The notes beneath the pieces were generated by a model, which saw nothing but the letters and a program-made list of their open reading frames with translations, was not told where the DNA came from and searched no databases. The translations under genes and the position numbers were made by a program. From Rossellomorea aquimaris TF-12 (GTDB lineage: Bacteria > Bacillota > Bacilli > Bacillales > Bacillaceae_B), in NCBI RefSeq assembly GCF_001648555.1, contig NZ_LQXM01000020.1, forward strand, positions 56,588-120,587: DNA of 64,000 nt, read 5' to 3'. Shown in pieces: positions 42,322-50,905 of this stretch. Within the stretch, counting starts at the first letter, position 1; each line of letters opens with the position of its first letter.

Positions 42322-43164
42322 TTAGGATTCTATGCTTAAGTTTTTTTCCCAAATATTCATATCTTCGATTTTATCGAAAATGAAACAGTTGTTTGCCAAC
42401 CTTCCTCTATACTGATAATCAAGCTGATGAAATACAGCATTCATTCCATAAGATAATGCCCTTGCAATGGTGTATGCACAATATATTCCCCGTTCTATCA
42501 ACTCTTGTTCTAACCGAGCTAACAAATGTTTCATATAGCCTCCTTTTCGATATGAAATTCGTGTAGCACAATCAGTAAGCTCAGCGTTATTGTAGGTAGT
42601 GGATATTTCTGCTGATGCAGCACTAATAATCTTCCCATCACGCTGAATATAGGCAAAGATTGTCCCACTTTTCATTGCATCCTTAATATACTCAGGATTA
42701 TGCAAAGGGACTGGATAAATGGGGAATACCTCTTGATATAAGTCTGCCAAAAGTTCGGCCTGCTCTTGTCCCGCAATCAAAACATTTATAAAACTTGATT
42801 GCAATTTCTTTTGTTTACCAGCAGCTTGAACAGCTTGAAGGATTTCATCTTCTTTGACCCAATACATGCTATTTCTTCTTTCAGTTGTCAGAAACTTACT
42901 CATAAACAAAACTTGATTTCCGTTAAAATATTCATTTACCTGCCCTTCCTTGATAAAACCCCTTTCCAAAAAAAAATCACTCTGGAGGGCTCTGGCTTTA
43001 ATGATGATTTTCTCATAATGCTGACCATTCAATTCATTTCCTAAGTACTCCATCATACTGAGGATATTCCCTCTTACATCATCGACACGAAGTCTTTGAT
43101 TAAACAAATCTTTATAAATAGTCGCACAAAAGGTTGGTTGTGTTACATATTCATAACTCTGCAT
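42322..43164 (-). CDS. yodP: Beta-lysine N-acetyltransferase YodP (AblB-like)
   Basis: A 280-residue GNAT protein; by family it acetylates the epsilon-amino group of L-beta-lysine, the product of KamA. The C-terminal GNAT domain shows AELTDCATRISYRKGGYMKHLLARLEQEL, with the RKGGY acetyl-CoA loop. The ATG at 43164 follows AAAGGGTG; the TTG one codon before is less likely. It is separated from yodQ by two inserted genes, unlike B. subtilis. Confidence 0.92.
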   Translation of the reverse strand: MQSYEYVTQPTFCATIYKDLFNQRLRVDDVRGNILSMMEYLGNELNGQHYEKIIIKARALQSDFFLERGFIKEGQVNEYFNGNQVLFMSKFLTTERRNSMYWVKEDEILQAVQAAGKQKKLQSSFINVLIAGQEQAELLADLYQEVFPIYPVPLHNPEYIKDAMKSGTIFAYIQRDGKIISAASAEISTTYNNAELTDCATRISYRKGGYMKHLLARLEQELIERGIYCAYTIARALSYGMNAVFHQLDYQYRGRLANNCFIFDKIEDMNIWEKNLSIES

Positions 43165-43226
43165 CAATAAGCACCCTTTTTTATCAACATATGAACATTA
43201 AAGGGAAGTTATGAAACAAACCTTTA

Positions 43227-43268
43227 CAAAAAGGAACAACCTTTATGAAAAATAGGTTGTTCCTTTTT
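43227..43268. terminator. Bidirectional terminator between OYE gene and yodP
   Basis: AAAAAGGAACAACCT pairs with AGGTTGTTCCTTTTT (15 bp, 11-base loop). It should end the Old Yellow Enzyme transcript, so yodP-kamA probably has its own promoter. Confidence 0.88.
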
Positions 43269-43300
43269 GGGAGTTGCTTTTTTTCTGATTTAAAATGCAG

Positions 43301-44410
43301 TTATTGTACGATATTCATTTGTAATTCTAGATCTTTTACTTTTGCCTGAGGCAGTAGAATTTTTTCAAAATCAAATTCTTTTAGGTCCATACCTTGGCGT
43401 ACCTTATTTGGTAAGTCTGGATTAGCTAAAGCGCTTGTACCTAATGATACTAAATCAGCCTGATGCTCTTCTAATAATTTTTCTGCTTTATTAGGATCAC
43501 CTAATTTACCGTTAGCGATAACCGGAAGTTTCCCGAAATCTTTAGCTGCCTGTGCCAACGTTCTCGAATTCTCTCCGAATGCAGGGACTGTGGCATCGCC
43601 ATCAGTAACATGAATATAGTCTAAAGAACTCTTACCTAATTGAGAGAAAATATATTCTGCCTCGTTTTCCCCTTCAGCCCATTTATGATTCGGATCAGCT
43701 ACTTTGATTTGAGATATACGAATTCCAACCATATATTCAGGGCCAACTGCTTTTCGAATGTTTTCGATAATTTCTAGTACAATACGCAGTCGATTTTCTT
43801 TAGAGCCACCATATTGATCTTCACGATGGTTCAAATAATCAGTTAAGAATTGATCTAACAAGTACCCATTTGCACCATGAATTTCCACGCCATCAAATCC
43901 AGCTTCCATAGAGCGGATAGCACTTTGGACGAATGCATCTTTTACTTGTTCAATATCTTGTTCAGTCATATCTTTAGGTGTTTGGAATGGACCAGAGCCA
44001 CCATAGAACCCTAATTGTTCACCCTTTGGAGGAATACCTGAAGGGGATATCGTTTCATTTGTATAAGCATTCCCTTGACTTTGACCACCTGCGTGCATAA
44101 GCTGTGCAATCATTAAAGAATCATGGTTATGAACTGCGTCTACTACTTGTTTCCATGCCTGTAAATGTTCATCTTGAGCAAGTCCAGGTTGATCGTCATA
44201 GCCTTGACTATAACTATGGTCTATATAAATTCCTTCTGAGATTATGGCACTAAATCCACCTTTAGCATAACGTTCATAATATTTTTGCATGGTTTCATTA
44301 GCTCTACCGTCTGGTTCTGCACTAATTCGTGTCATTGGAGCAACAACATATCGGTTACTAAATGTATTATCTTTAATTACTGTATTAGAAAATAGGCTTT
44401 CATGATTCAA
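43301..44410 (-). CDS. Old Yellow Enzyme-family NADH:flavin oxidoreductase
   Basis: A 369-residue FMN enzyme that reduces alpha,beta-unsaturated carbonyls or nitro compounds in family members. RYVVAPMTRIS is the FMN-binding first strand, QLMHAGG, VEIHGANGYLLDQFLT (the His-x-x-Asn substrate site), NHREDQYGGSKENRLR and the late SLGTSALANPDLP phosphate loop are all there. The start is a TTG behind AAAGGATG, eleven bases away. It is inserted in the lysine block but has its own terminator, so a link to lysine degradation is only positional. Confidence 0.92.
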   Translation of the reverse strand: MNHESLFSNTVIKDNTFSNRYVVAPMTRISAEPDGRANETMQKYYERYAKGGFSAIISEGIYIDHSYSQGYDDQPGLAQDEHLQAWKQVVDAVHNHDSLMIAQLMHAGGQSQGNAYTNETISPSGIPPKGEQLGFYGGSGPFQTPKDMTEQDIEQVKDAFVQSAIRSMEAGFDGVEIHGANGYLLDQFLTDYLNHREDQYGGSKENRLRIVLEIIENIRKAVGPEYMVGIRISQIKVADPNHKWAEGENEAEYIFSQLGKSSLDYIHVTDGDATVPAFGENSRTLAQAAKDFGKLPVIANGKLGDPNKAEKLLEEHQADLVSLGTSALANPDLPNKVRQGMDLKEFDFEKILLPQAKVKDLELQMNIVQ

Positions 44411-44741
44411 CCAAAAACATCCTTTCTTTATTTAACTTAGATATGCATCTTAATGGATATATATCTTTAATTCAAAGTTTTTGCTTGTTACATAATTTTC
44501 GTTAAATAGGTTAACTTAAAATCTCAAAAACATGTACGCTTTTTAATGGTATTAAAACTCAATGATGTAAACTTGTCACTTAACTGAAAAGCCATCCTCC
44601 AAATTAGCTAAGGTCTATTTACAGTATTGTTTGGAACACTATAATGACATCCTTTCTAGCATCCTCTCAAAAAACACTGATTTATTGGCTAGTTTGTTTG
44701 TTTAAACATACGGGTGAATTGATGTGAAAATAAAGAAAAGA

Positions 44742-44767
44742 GGTGGAATTAGCATGCTAATTCCACC
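44742..44767. repeat. Perfect 26-base palindrome
   Basis: GGTGGAATTAGCA is followed directly by its exact reverse complement, with no spacer. On the minus strand it is followed by TCTTTTCTTTATTTT, so it may act as a terminator for the aldehyde dehydrogenase transcript, 250 bases past its stop; a protein-binding site is the other option. Confidence 0.7.
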
Positions 44768-44849
44768 GACAAAAACTATGTTTTTTTGTGTTTGTGACTA
44801 ATATTCCCAGTCATCTATAGAATGTGATGGTCACAAATTATTCTTTTGA

Positions 44850-44995
44850 GGAATTAGGAGAGTGCTGAGATCCGGAAACGAAGCTTCGGGGGCTTGTCCC
44901 CCCTTCCGCTGGAAAACCGGATGGATTCCCTTCACCATCCAGTAATAACTGGTTGACAGAGCCATTAGCAGATCTCATGTTAGAATACATAAACC
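44850..44995. repeat. Dispersed repeat, copy 5 (degenerate)
   Basis: It shares TTCCCTTCACCATCCAG and ACTGGTTGACAGAGCCATTA with copy 1 in the same order and spacing. The centre is a GC-rich stem-forming segment (GGGGGCTTGTCCCCCC). It lies just behind the stop of the aldehyde dehydrogenase gene. Its right end is diverged. Confidence 0.65.
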
Positions 44996-45016
44996 TGTAA
45001 AAAATGAGCCCATTAA

Positions 45017-46438
45017 TTAATTCAGTTTAAAACTTACCAGCTTTAATTCAGTCATTTCTTCAACTGCATATTGAATTCCTTCTCTTCCCATGCCACTATT
45101 TTTCACTCCTCCATAAGGCATATGATCCACCCGGAAGGTTGGAATATCATTAATCATAACTCCTCCTACTTCCAGCTGTTGAGCAGCTGCAAACGCACGC
45201 CCAACATGATTCGTAAATACACCTGCTTGAAGACCGTATTGTGAATCATTTACATTCTTTATCGCTTCTTCAAAAGTTTCAAAGGAATTAATATGAACGA
45301 CCGGAGCAAAAACCTCTTCACAAGACACCTTTGTGGATAGGGGGGCATCAGCCAGGACAGTTGGGATGAGCATATAATCCTGCTTCTCACCTCCATATAA
45401 TAGTTCTGCTCCTTCTTTCTTTGCTTCATTAATCCAATTTAGTGCTCTATCAATATCATCTGGGGAAATCATAGCTGATACGTCTGTTTCTTCATTCAAA
45501 GGGTTTCCTAAAGTTAACTTTTTTGTTTCCGAAATAAATCGTTCCTTAAATTCTTCGATGATATCCTCATGAACAAAGATTCTTTGTACAGAAATGCAAA
45601 CCTGTCCTTGATACACGAAAGAACCCGTTACAATTCGCGGAACAATTTCTGAAAGGTTAGTATCTTTATCTACAATCACCGCAGAATTCGATCCTAATTC
45701 AAGGGTAACTCGTTTTAATCCAGCCTCTTCCCTGATTTTCGTCCCCACTTCGGGACTACCTGTAAAGGTGATCATTTTAACCTCTGAGCTTTTTGTCAAC
45801 ACTGAGCCAACTGTACTCCCACTTCCTGTTATGACGTTAAGAGCCCCTTCTGGTAAACCTGCTTCGTGAAAATATTGAGCAATTTTATAGGCGGAGAGTG
45901 GAGTCTGACTAGCTGGTTTTAACACCACGGCATTACCTGCTGCTATGGCAGGACCAACCTTATGGGCAACCAAATTCATGGGGAAATTAAAAGGAGTTAT
46001 CGCTCCAATAACGCCTAGCGGTTCTTTAACCGTATAAGCAACTCTTCCTTCTCCACCAGGAGCTGCATCCATTGGTATCGATTCTCCATACAATTTCCTT
46101 GCTTCCTGGGAGGCAAATTTGTAAGTCATAATAGTACGGTCTACTTCACCTCTTGCTGCTTTTAACGGTTTTGAAGCTTCTTTGGCTATCAACTCAGCAC
46201 ATTCTTCTTTATTTTTCTCTAACCTGTGAACCACACCTTCTAAGATGTCTGCACGTTTATGTGCAGGAAGTTCCTTCAATTTTTTAAAGCCTTCTCTTGC
46301 ACTTTCTATTGCGTTTTTCACTTGTTCATGAGAAGCTTTCGCAACCTCACAAATGATTTCTTGATCATAAGGAGATTTAAGTAGATGATAATCAGTTGCT
46401 TCGACATATTCTCCATTTATCCATAAATGCTGTTTCAT
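45017..46438 (-). CDS. NAD(P)-dependent aldehyde dehydrogenase
   Basis: A 473-residue ALDH that oxidises an aldehyde to its acid. ITPFNFPMNLVAHKVGPA, the general base Glu in VTLELGSNSAVIV (as LELG), the catalytic Cys in GQVCISVQRI and the late EEVFAPVV are present. It lies 71 bases after yodQ on the same strand, behind AAGGAGG. Since YodT would turn the terminal amine of a lysine derivative into a semialdehyde, this enzyme fits as the next step of the pathway; this is an inference from position. B. subtilis has no ALDH here. Confidence 0.92.
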   Translation of the reverse strand: MKQHLWINGEYVEATDYHLLKSPYDQEIICEVAKASHEQVKNAIESAREGFKKLKELPAHKRADILEGVVHRLEKNKEECAELIAKEASKPLKAARGEVDRTIMTYKFASQEARKLYGESIPMDAAPGGEGRVAYTVKEPLGVIGAITPFNFPMNLVAHKVGPAIAAGNAVVLKPASQTPLSAYKIAQYFHEAGLPEGALNVITGSGSTVGSVLTKSSEVKMITFTGSPEVGTKIREEAGLKRVTLELGSNSAVIVDKDTNLSEIVPRIVTGSFVYQGQVCISVQRIFVHEDIIEEFKERFISETKKLTLGNPLNEETDVSAMISPDDIDRALNWINEAKKEGAELLYGGEKQDYMLIPTVLADAPLSTKVSCEEVFAPVVHINSFETFEEAIKNVNDSQYGLQAGVFTNHVGRAFAAAQQLEVGGVMINDIPTFRVDHMPYGGVKNSGMGREGIQYAVEEMTELKLVSFKLN

Positions 46439-46509
46439 TTCCTTTTCCTCCTTATTAAAATTCCCACATTCGTTTACATTGATTCTTTACCCTCTTTTTA
46501 CCCTAAATA

Positions 46510-47772
46510 TCACTCCTTATTACACCAATCTATAATGAACAATGAAAGGATTTCAGCTGTCTGAAAGATTCGCTCTAATTCAATATATTCGTTTGTATCA
46601 TGGGCCATTTCTGTCGTTCCAGGACCAAATACGACAACAGGGATCTTCCCTCCCTGTGAAAGAATGCCTCCATCTGTTCCCCATGGAGAAGCTTCAATAA
46701 TTGGAGTTGCCGATAGTACACGTTTATAGTGATGCAGCAATTCCTGCACTAATTCATGTTCGGGAGATAAATCTCCAGGCTGCCAACGTCCACCAAACCA
46801 TTTAATGTCCACTGGATGTTGTTCAAACCAAGGATCAGAATCTTTTAGCTTCTCCAGACAAGATGTAAATTCCTTTTCTACTTCTGGTAACGTTTCCCAT
46901 GGACCTACACCTACCCTGCCTTCAATCACAGCTGTATCTGGGACTGAAGAAGGCCATTTACCACTGTCTATTCTCCCAACGTTAATTGGAAGCGGGATAG
47001 GGGTCCTTTTATAAAGAGAATCTTTCACACGGCTGTTTCTCTCATCTTCTAATTTTTGGAGTGCATGAATGACTTTATAAGCTTTTTCAATGGCATTGAC
47101 CCCTTCGTATCTTGTACCACCATGGGCAGATTTCCCTTTTACCGTTAAACGAAACCACATAGACCCCTGTTGTTTGGGGAAAATTTTCATGTTGGTTGGT
47201 TCTGGAATGATCGCCGCATCCGCTGTATATCCTCTCATTAAAGCAGCTAATGTACCTGTCCCTCCACTTTCTTCTTCAATGACACTTTGAAAGATAATGT
47301 CACCCTTTATAGGAATATTTAACTCAATTATTACCTCCATTGCAAGAAGAAGTGCCGTTGTTCCACCTTTCATATCAGTTGAGCCTCTACCGTATAGTTT
47401 TCCATTCTTGACAACTCCACTAAATGGATGGTCGATCCAATTTTGTTTATCACCCTCAGGTACAACATCAATATGACCATTTAGGATCAAACTTTTTCCT
47501 TTCCCATTTCCTGAATAAACACCTACAACATTTGGATTACCGGTAAAATCCACTCGATCGCAGCGATAGAATGGATGGTCTTTCAGTTTGTTCTCTTCAA
47601 CTTCCCAAATATCAAGCTTCAAACCTAGCTCTCTACACTTCTCAATAATAATGGCTTGAGCATTGAATTCGTTTCCCCTAATACTATCTTCTTGGACTAG
47701 TTTTTGAAGAAATTCGATGGTTGCTTTCTTTTTTTCTTCTATACTTTTTTTTATGAGATGCTGGATATCCAT
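46510..47772 (-). CDS. yodQ: ArgE/DapE-family deacylase YodQ
   Basis: A 420-residue M20 metallohydrolase; it probably removes the acetyl group from an acetylated beta-lysine derivative. The two-zinc site is visible: NGHIDVVPEG (first His-Asp), RGSTDMKGG (bridging Asp), IEEESGGTG (Glu-Glu), and AHDTNEYI near the C-terminus. The ATG at 47772 has GAGGAGG seven bases upstream; a start at 47823 overlaps yodR. Located between yodR and the aldehyde dehydrogenase gene. Confidence 0.93.
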   Translation of the reverse strand: MDIQHLIKKSIEEKKKATIEFLQKLVQEDSIRGNEFNAQAIIIEKCRELGLKLDIWEVEENKLKDHPFYRCDRVDFTGNPNVVGVYSGNGKGKSLILNGHIDVVPEGDKQNWIDHPFSGVVKNGKLYGRGSTDMKGGTTALLLAMEVIIELNIPIKGDIIFQSVIEEESGGTGTLAALMRGYTADAAIIPEPTNMKIFPKQQGSMWFRLTVKGKSAHGGTRYEGVNAIEKAYKVIHALQKLEDERNSRVKDSLYKRTPIPLPINVGRIDSGKWPSSVPDTAVIEGRVGVGPWETLPEVEKEFTSCLEKLKDSDPWFEQHPVDIKWFGGRWQPGDLSPEHELVQELLHHYKRVLSATPIIEASPWGTDGGILSQGGKIPVVVFGPGTTEMAHDTNEYIELERIFQTAEILSLFIIDWCNKE

Positions 47773-47795
47773 TTGGTTTCCTCCTCTCTCAGGTA

Positions 47796-48440
47796 TTAGT
47801 CTATATAGGCTAGGTTTGGACAAATCATGTAGTTAGCCTCTGTTGAATCTTTTATATCTTGTAAAGAAAACGGTTTAAATACTTCTTTTAGGATTAACTG
47901 ATTTTGATCCATTGAAAATACAGCACGGTCAGTAATAATCATCGATATACATTTTTTAGCCGTTAGGGGGAGAGTACATTCCTTTACTATTTTACTATTT
48001 CCGTACTTGTCTAGATGTGTCATCAATACAATAACTCTAGATGCTTTTGTAGCTAATTCTGTTGCTCCACCCATCCCAGGAACCTTTTTTCCAGGAATAA
48101 TCCAATTCGCCAGATCACCTTCTTCACTAACCTGTAATGATCCAAGAATCGTTAAGTCTATTTTCCCTCTACGAATCATGGCAAATGCAATCGAACTATC
48201 TGTGTAACAACCTCCTTTATTTAATGAAACTGGAAACCCTCCTGCATTGCATAAGTTTCCATTTTCATTACCTGGTCGAGGAGCCGGTCCTATGCCTATA
48301 ATTCCATTCTCAGAGTGAAAAATAACAGGATAGTGGGATGGGAGATGATTAGGGACTAATGAAGGAATCCCTATCCCAAGGTTTACTACCATATTTTCTT
48401 TCACCTCTAAAGAAGCTCGCTTTGCCAACTTATTTTTCAT
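47796..48440 (-). CDS. yodR: Acyl-CoA transferase beta subunit YodR
   Basis: A 214-residue class I CoA-transferase beta subunit. VVNLGIGIPSLVPNHL, the catalytic-Glu segment HSENGIIGIGP, GGATELATKA and MTHLDKYGNSKIVKECTLPLT are standard. Together with YodS it moves CoA between carboxylic acids. The ATG at 48440 overlaps the yodS stop (ATGA) and has GGGAG upstream. Confidence 0.95.
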   Translation of the reverse strand: MKNKLAKRASLEVKENMVVNLGIGIPSLVPNHLPSHYPVIFHSENGIIGIGPAPRPGNENGNLCNAGGFPVSLNKGGCYTDSSIAFAMIRRGKIDLTILGSLQVSEEGDLANWIIPGKKVPGMGGATELATKASRVIVLMTHLDKYGNSKIVKECTLPLTAKKCISMIITDRAVFSMDQNQLILKEVFKPFSLQDIKDSTEANYMICPNLAYID

Positions 48441-49135
48441 TTCATCTCCCAAACCCATTCCCAGTCGACTCCTTTTGAACGAACAATATGATCAACAAAC
48501 ACACCTGAAGTGACAATTTCTTCAGGATCAAGTTCCCCAATTCCAACTACCTCTTCTGCCTCCACAATCGTAATATCTGCAGCCATAGCTACTAGTGGAT
48601 TAGTATTCCTTGCACTCTTGTCATATATGAGATTGCCAAATGAGTCAGCTTTTTTAGCGTAAACAATTCCTACATCCGCTACTAAAGAGGATTCAAACAA
48701 ATAGCGTTCACCGTTGGCTACAAGGATTTCTTTGCCCTTATTTAGATAGGGGTCTTCTACTCCAATTTCTGTAACGATTCCCTTTATTCCAACTCCACCA
48801 GCACGAATCCTTTCAGCTAAAATCCCTTGAGGGGAAAATTCCACTTCTAATTTCCCTTCACTCATTAATTGACCAGCAATAGGGTTTGAACCAATATGCG
48901 ATGCAATCACTTTCTTTACTCTGTTTTGTGCGATTAATTGACCAATACCAATATGTGGGAAACCAGTATCATTTCCGATAATCGTTAAGTCCAAATATCC
49001 CCATTCTATTAGATGAGTAAGAATACTTGGAGGAGTGCCGACTCCTCCAAATCCTCCAAACATTAACGTCATACCATCATAAAAAAAGGACCTTATATCA
49101 GCATAGCTCCTTACCTTACTGTGATGAGAAGTCAT
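48437..49135 (-). CDS. yodS: Acyl-CoA transferase alpha subunit YodS
   Basis: A 232-residue class I CoA-transferase alpha subunit: MTLMFGGFGGVGTPPSIL, ASHIGSNPIAGQLMSEGKLEVEFSPQG, and FGNLIYDKSARNTNPLVAMAADITIVEAEE are typical (the G..GTP loop binds CoA). It overlaps both neighbours by ATGA, so yodT, yodS and yodR are translated in step. In the lysine pathway it should activate the carboxylic acid made from beta-lysine for thiolytic cleavage. Confidence 0.95.
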   Translation of the reverse strand: MTSHHSKVRSYADIRSFFYDGMTLMFGGFGGVGTPPSILTHLIEWGYLDLTIIGNDTGFPHIGIGQLIAQNRVKKVIASHIGSNPIAGQLMSEGKLEVEFSPQGILAERIRAGGVGIKGIVTEIGVEDPYLNKGKEILVANGERYLFESSLVADVGIVYAKKADSFGNLIYDKSARNTNPLVAMAADITIVEAEEVVGIGELDPEEIVTSGVFVDHIVRSKGVDWEWVWEMK

Positions 49136-50454
49136 TCTATTTTCTCCTTCCAATCCTCATCTAACATTTGAAAAGTACTATTTAACCTATGAATCATTTC
49201 TACTAAATCATCTTTGGAGGAGTTTAATGGAGGCGAAAGGATAATAGCTGATCCCTTTCTCCCGTCAATCCCTGCAGCTGCTGGGTATAATAAAATGCCG
49301 TTTTCGATTCCCTTTTTTACAACTAATGAAGTAAATACACTTCCTAGTTCTTGTTTTTTTTGAAACTCTATTCCTAACATTAATCCTTTTCCCCTAATGT
49401 CTAATATAAAAGGAAAACGTTTTTTCAATTTTTCTAATTGATTCTTTAAAAACATCCCTTTTTTTTCAACCTCTAAAATGATTCCTTCTGTATCTATTAA
49501 CTTTAAAACAGCCAGTGCAGCAGATGAAGATAATGGATTGCCACTAAATGTATGGCCACTCATAACCACTTTCGATCCGCCAGTTATTGGCTCCATAACT
49601 TTTTCAGAAATAAGGGTGGCTGCAATGGGAGCATAGCCTGCGCTTAAGCCTTTACCAATGGCTACAATGTCTGCCTTTACTCCCCAATGCTCTAATGCTA
49701 AAAATGTTCCAGTTCTGCCACAGCCAGTCATGACTTCATCAGAAATAAACAAAATCTCATTCTTCTCACAAATTTCTTTAATTCGTGGATAGTATTCCTT
49801 AGGTGGTGTAATGACACCACCAGCTGCACCAATAATAGGTTCTGCGATAAATGCTGCTATGTTCTCTGAGCCAATTCTAGAAATCATTGTCTCGAGCTGT
49901 GTCGCACAAACAAGTTCGCATGTTGGATACGCTTTACCAAAAGGACAGTGTACACAATAGGGTGGCTCTATTGTTGGCCAATCTCCCAGATGAGAATCAA
50001 ATCGCTCTCTCCTGACAGGGTGTCCTGAAGCCGATAAGGCTCCAAAAGTAATCCCATGATAACTTAACCACCTTGATAATATTTTTCTTTTTAAAGGTCT
50101 CCCTTTTTCTTGCCAATGCTGGATAGCAATCTTAATCGCCGTTTCTACTGCCTCAGAACCACTATTGACAAAAAAACTCCAAGGGTATTCGGTTTTCTCA
50201 TGAAGGAAGGCTGCTAAATCCTCCGCCGGCTTATTACTAAATTGAGAGCGGTAGACAAATGCAACTTTACTTCCTTGATTTAATATAGTTTGAAGGATTT
50301 CTTCCATCCCATGACCTAAATTTGCCGTAACAGCTCCTGAACAAGCATCTAAATATTCTTTACCACTCGTATCATATAAATAAATTCCCTTACCGTAATC
50401 AATAATTGGATATTGTTCTCCAATCATAGGTTTTATTAAATGTGTATGAGGCAT
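49132..50454 (-). CDS. yodT: Class III aminotransferase YodT
   Basis: A 440-residue PLP enzyme. YRSQFSNKPAEDLA, FVNSGSEAVETAIK (phosphate site), SDEVMTGCGRTG (Asp holding the pyridine N) and the Schiff-base Lys in AIGKGLSAGYAP identify an omega-amino-acid:pyruvate/oxoglutarate-type transaminase. AGGAGGGGG precedes the ATG. First gene of the yodTSRQ-ALDH run; in B. subtilis this operon is expressed in the mother cell under sigma-E. Here it should deaminate a beta-lysine derivative. Confidence 0.95.
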   Translation of the reverse strand: MPHTHLIKPMIGEQYPIIDYGKGIYLYDTSGKEYLDACSGAVTANLGHGMEEILQTILNQGSKVAFVYRSQFSNKPAEDLAAFLHEKTEYPWSFFVNSGSEAVETAIKIAIQHWQEKGRPLKRKILSRWLSYHGITFGALSASGHPVRRERFDSHLGDWPTIEPPYCVHCPFGKAYPTCELVCATQLETMISRIGSENIAAFIAEPIIGAAGGVITPPKEYYPRIKEICEKNEILFISDEVMTGCGRTGTFLALEHWGVKADIVAIGKGLSAGYAPIAATLISEKVMEPITGGSKVVMSGHTFSGNPLSSSAALAVLKLIDTEGIILEVEKKGMFLKNQLEKLKKRFPFILDIRGKGLMLGIEFQKKQELGSVFTSLVVKKGIENGILLYPAAAGIDGRKGSAIILSPPLNSSKDDLVEMIHRLNSTFQMLDEDWKEKIE

Positions 50455-50905
50455 AATACCCCCTCCTAAAAGAATCTATTGCATTCTTTCTTTTCGATTC
50501 GATCCTCTAGGTGAAAATAAAGTTTCTCTTACTCTCATTTATATGATTTTAAAATCGAATCTTTCTTTCGTTTTTAAGAAAAATCTAATCACAAAAGGAT
50601 ATTACACCCTTTCCTCGGATGATTTGCCACCTCCTTGCTGTATTTCCGGGAGGCGACTAGACTTGTAAAAAATTGCATCTTTGTGATTTTTCATAAACAA
50701 ATATTAAACTTCTCCGATATAAAATGAAGACGAGACTTTCTTGGATGAAGTGTGGAATTTCAGGATTTTATAATATTTGATAAAATTCTAAAAAATTCGA
50801 CACAAAGTATACAAATTAACTAGATTAATTAGTTCGATATGTATAAAATAATGTTAAGTTCATCCATTCATGCTACTTTTTGCTTAATTTCAGGGGGGGA
50901 ACACG
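50455..50905. other. Divergent promoter region of yodT and the chemoreceptor gene
   Basis: A 451-base gap. TTCGATAT at 50833-50840 resembles the -10 of sigma-D (GCCGATAT) but no good -35 stands at the right distance, so I do not call it. ATCACAAAAG near 50588 and CTTTGTGAT near 50683 form a loose inverted repeat. I see no gene. Confidence 0.5.

Larger units (their letters stand above)
44411..45016. other. 606-base gap holding a palindrome and a repeat copy
   Basis: It separates the Old Yellow Enzyme gene from the aldehyde dehydrogenase gene. It holds a 26-base perfect palindrome (44742-44767) and a degenerate copy of the dispersed repeat (about 44850-44995). The first 330 bases, upstream of the oxidoreductase gene, are AT-rich and show no gene. 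Confidence 0.65.

Noticed and set aside
50588..50693. Sixth copy of the dispersed repeat
   Set aside because: Only a loose inverted pair (ATCACAAAAG / CTTTGTGAT); none of the internal blocks of the family is present.
50833..50840. Sigma-D promoter for the chemoreceptor gene
   Set aside because: TTCGATAT fits the -10 in part, but the -35 TAAA is absent at the required spacing.
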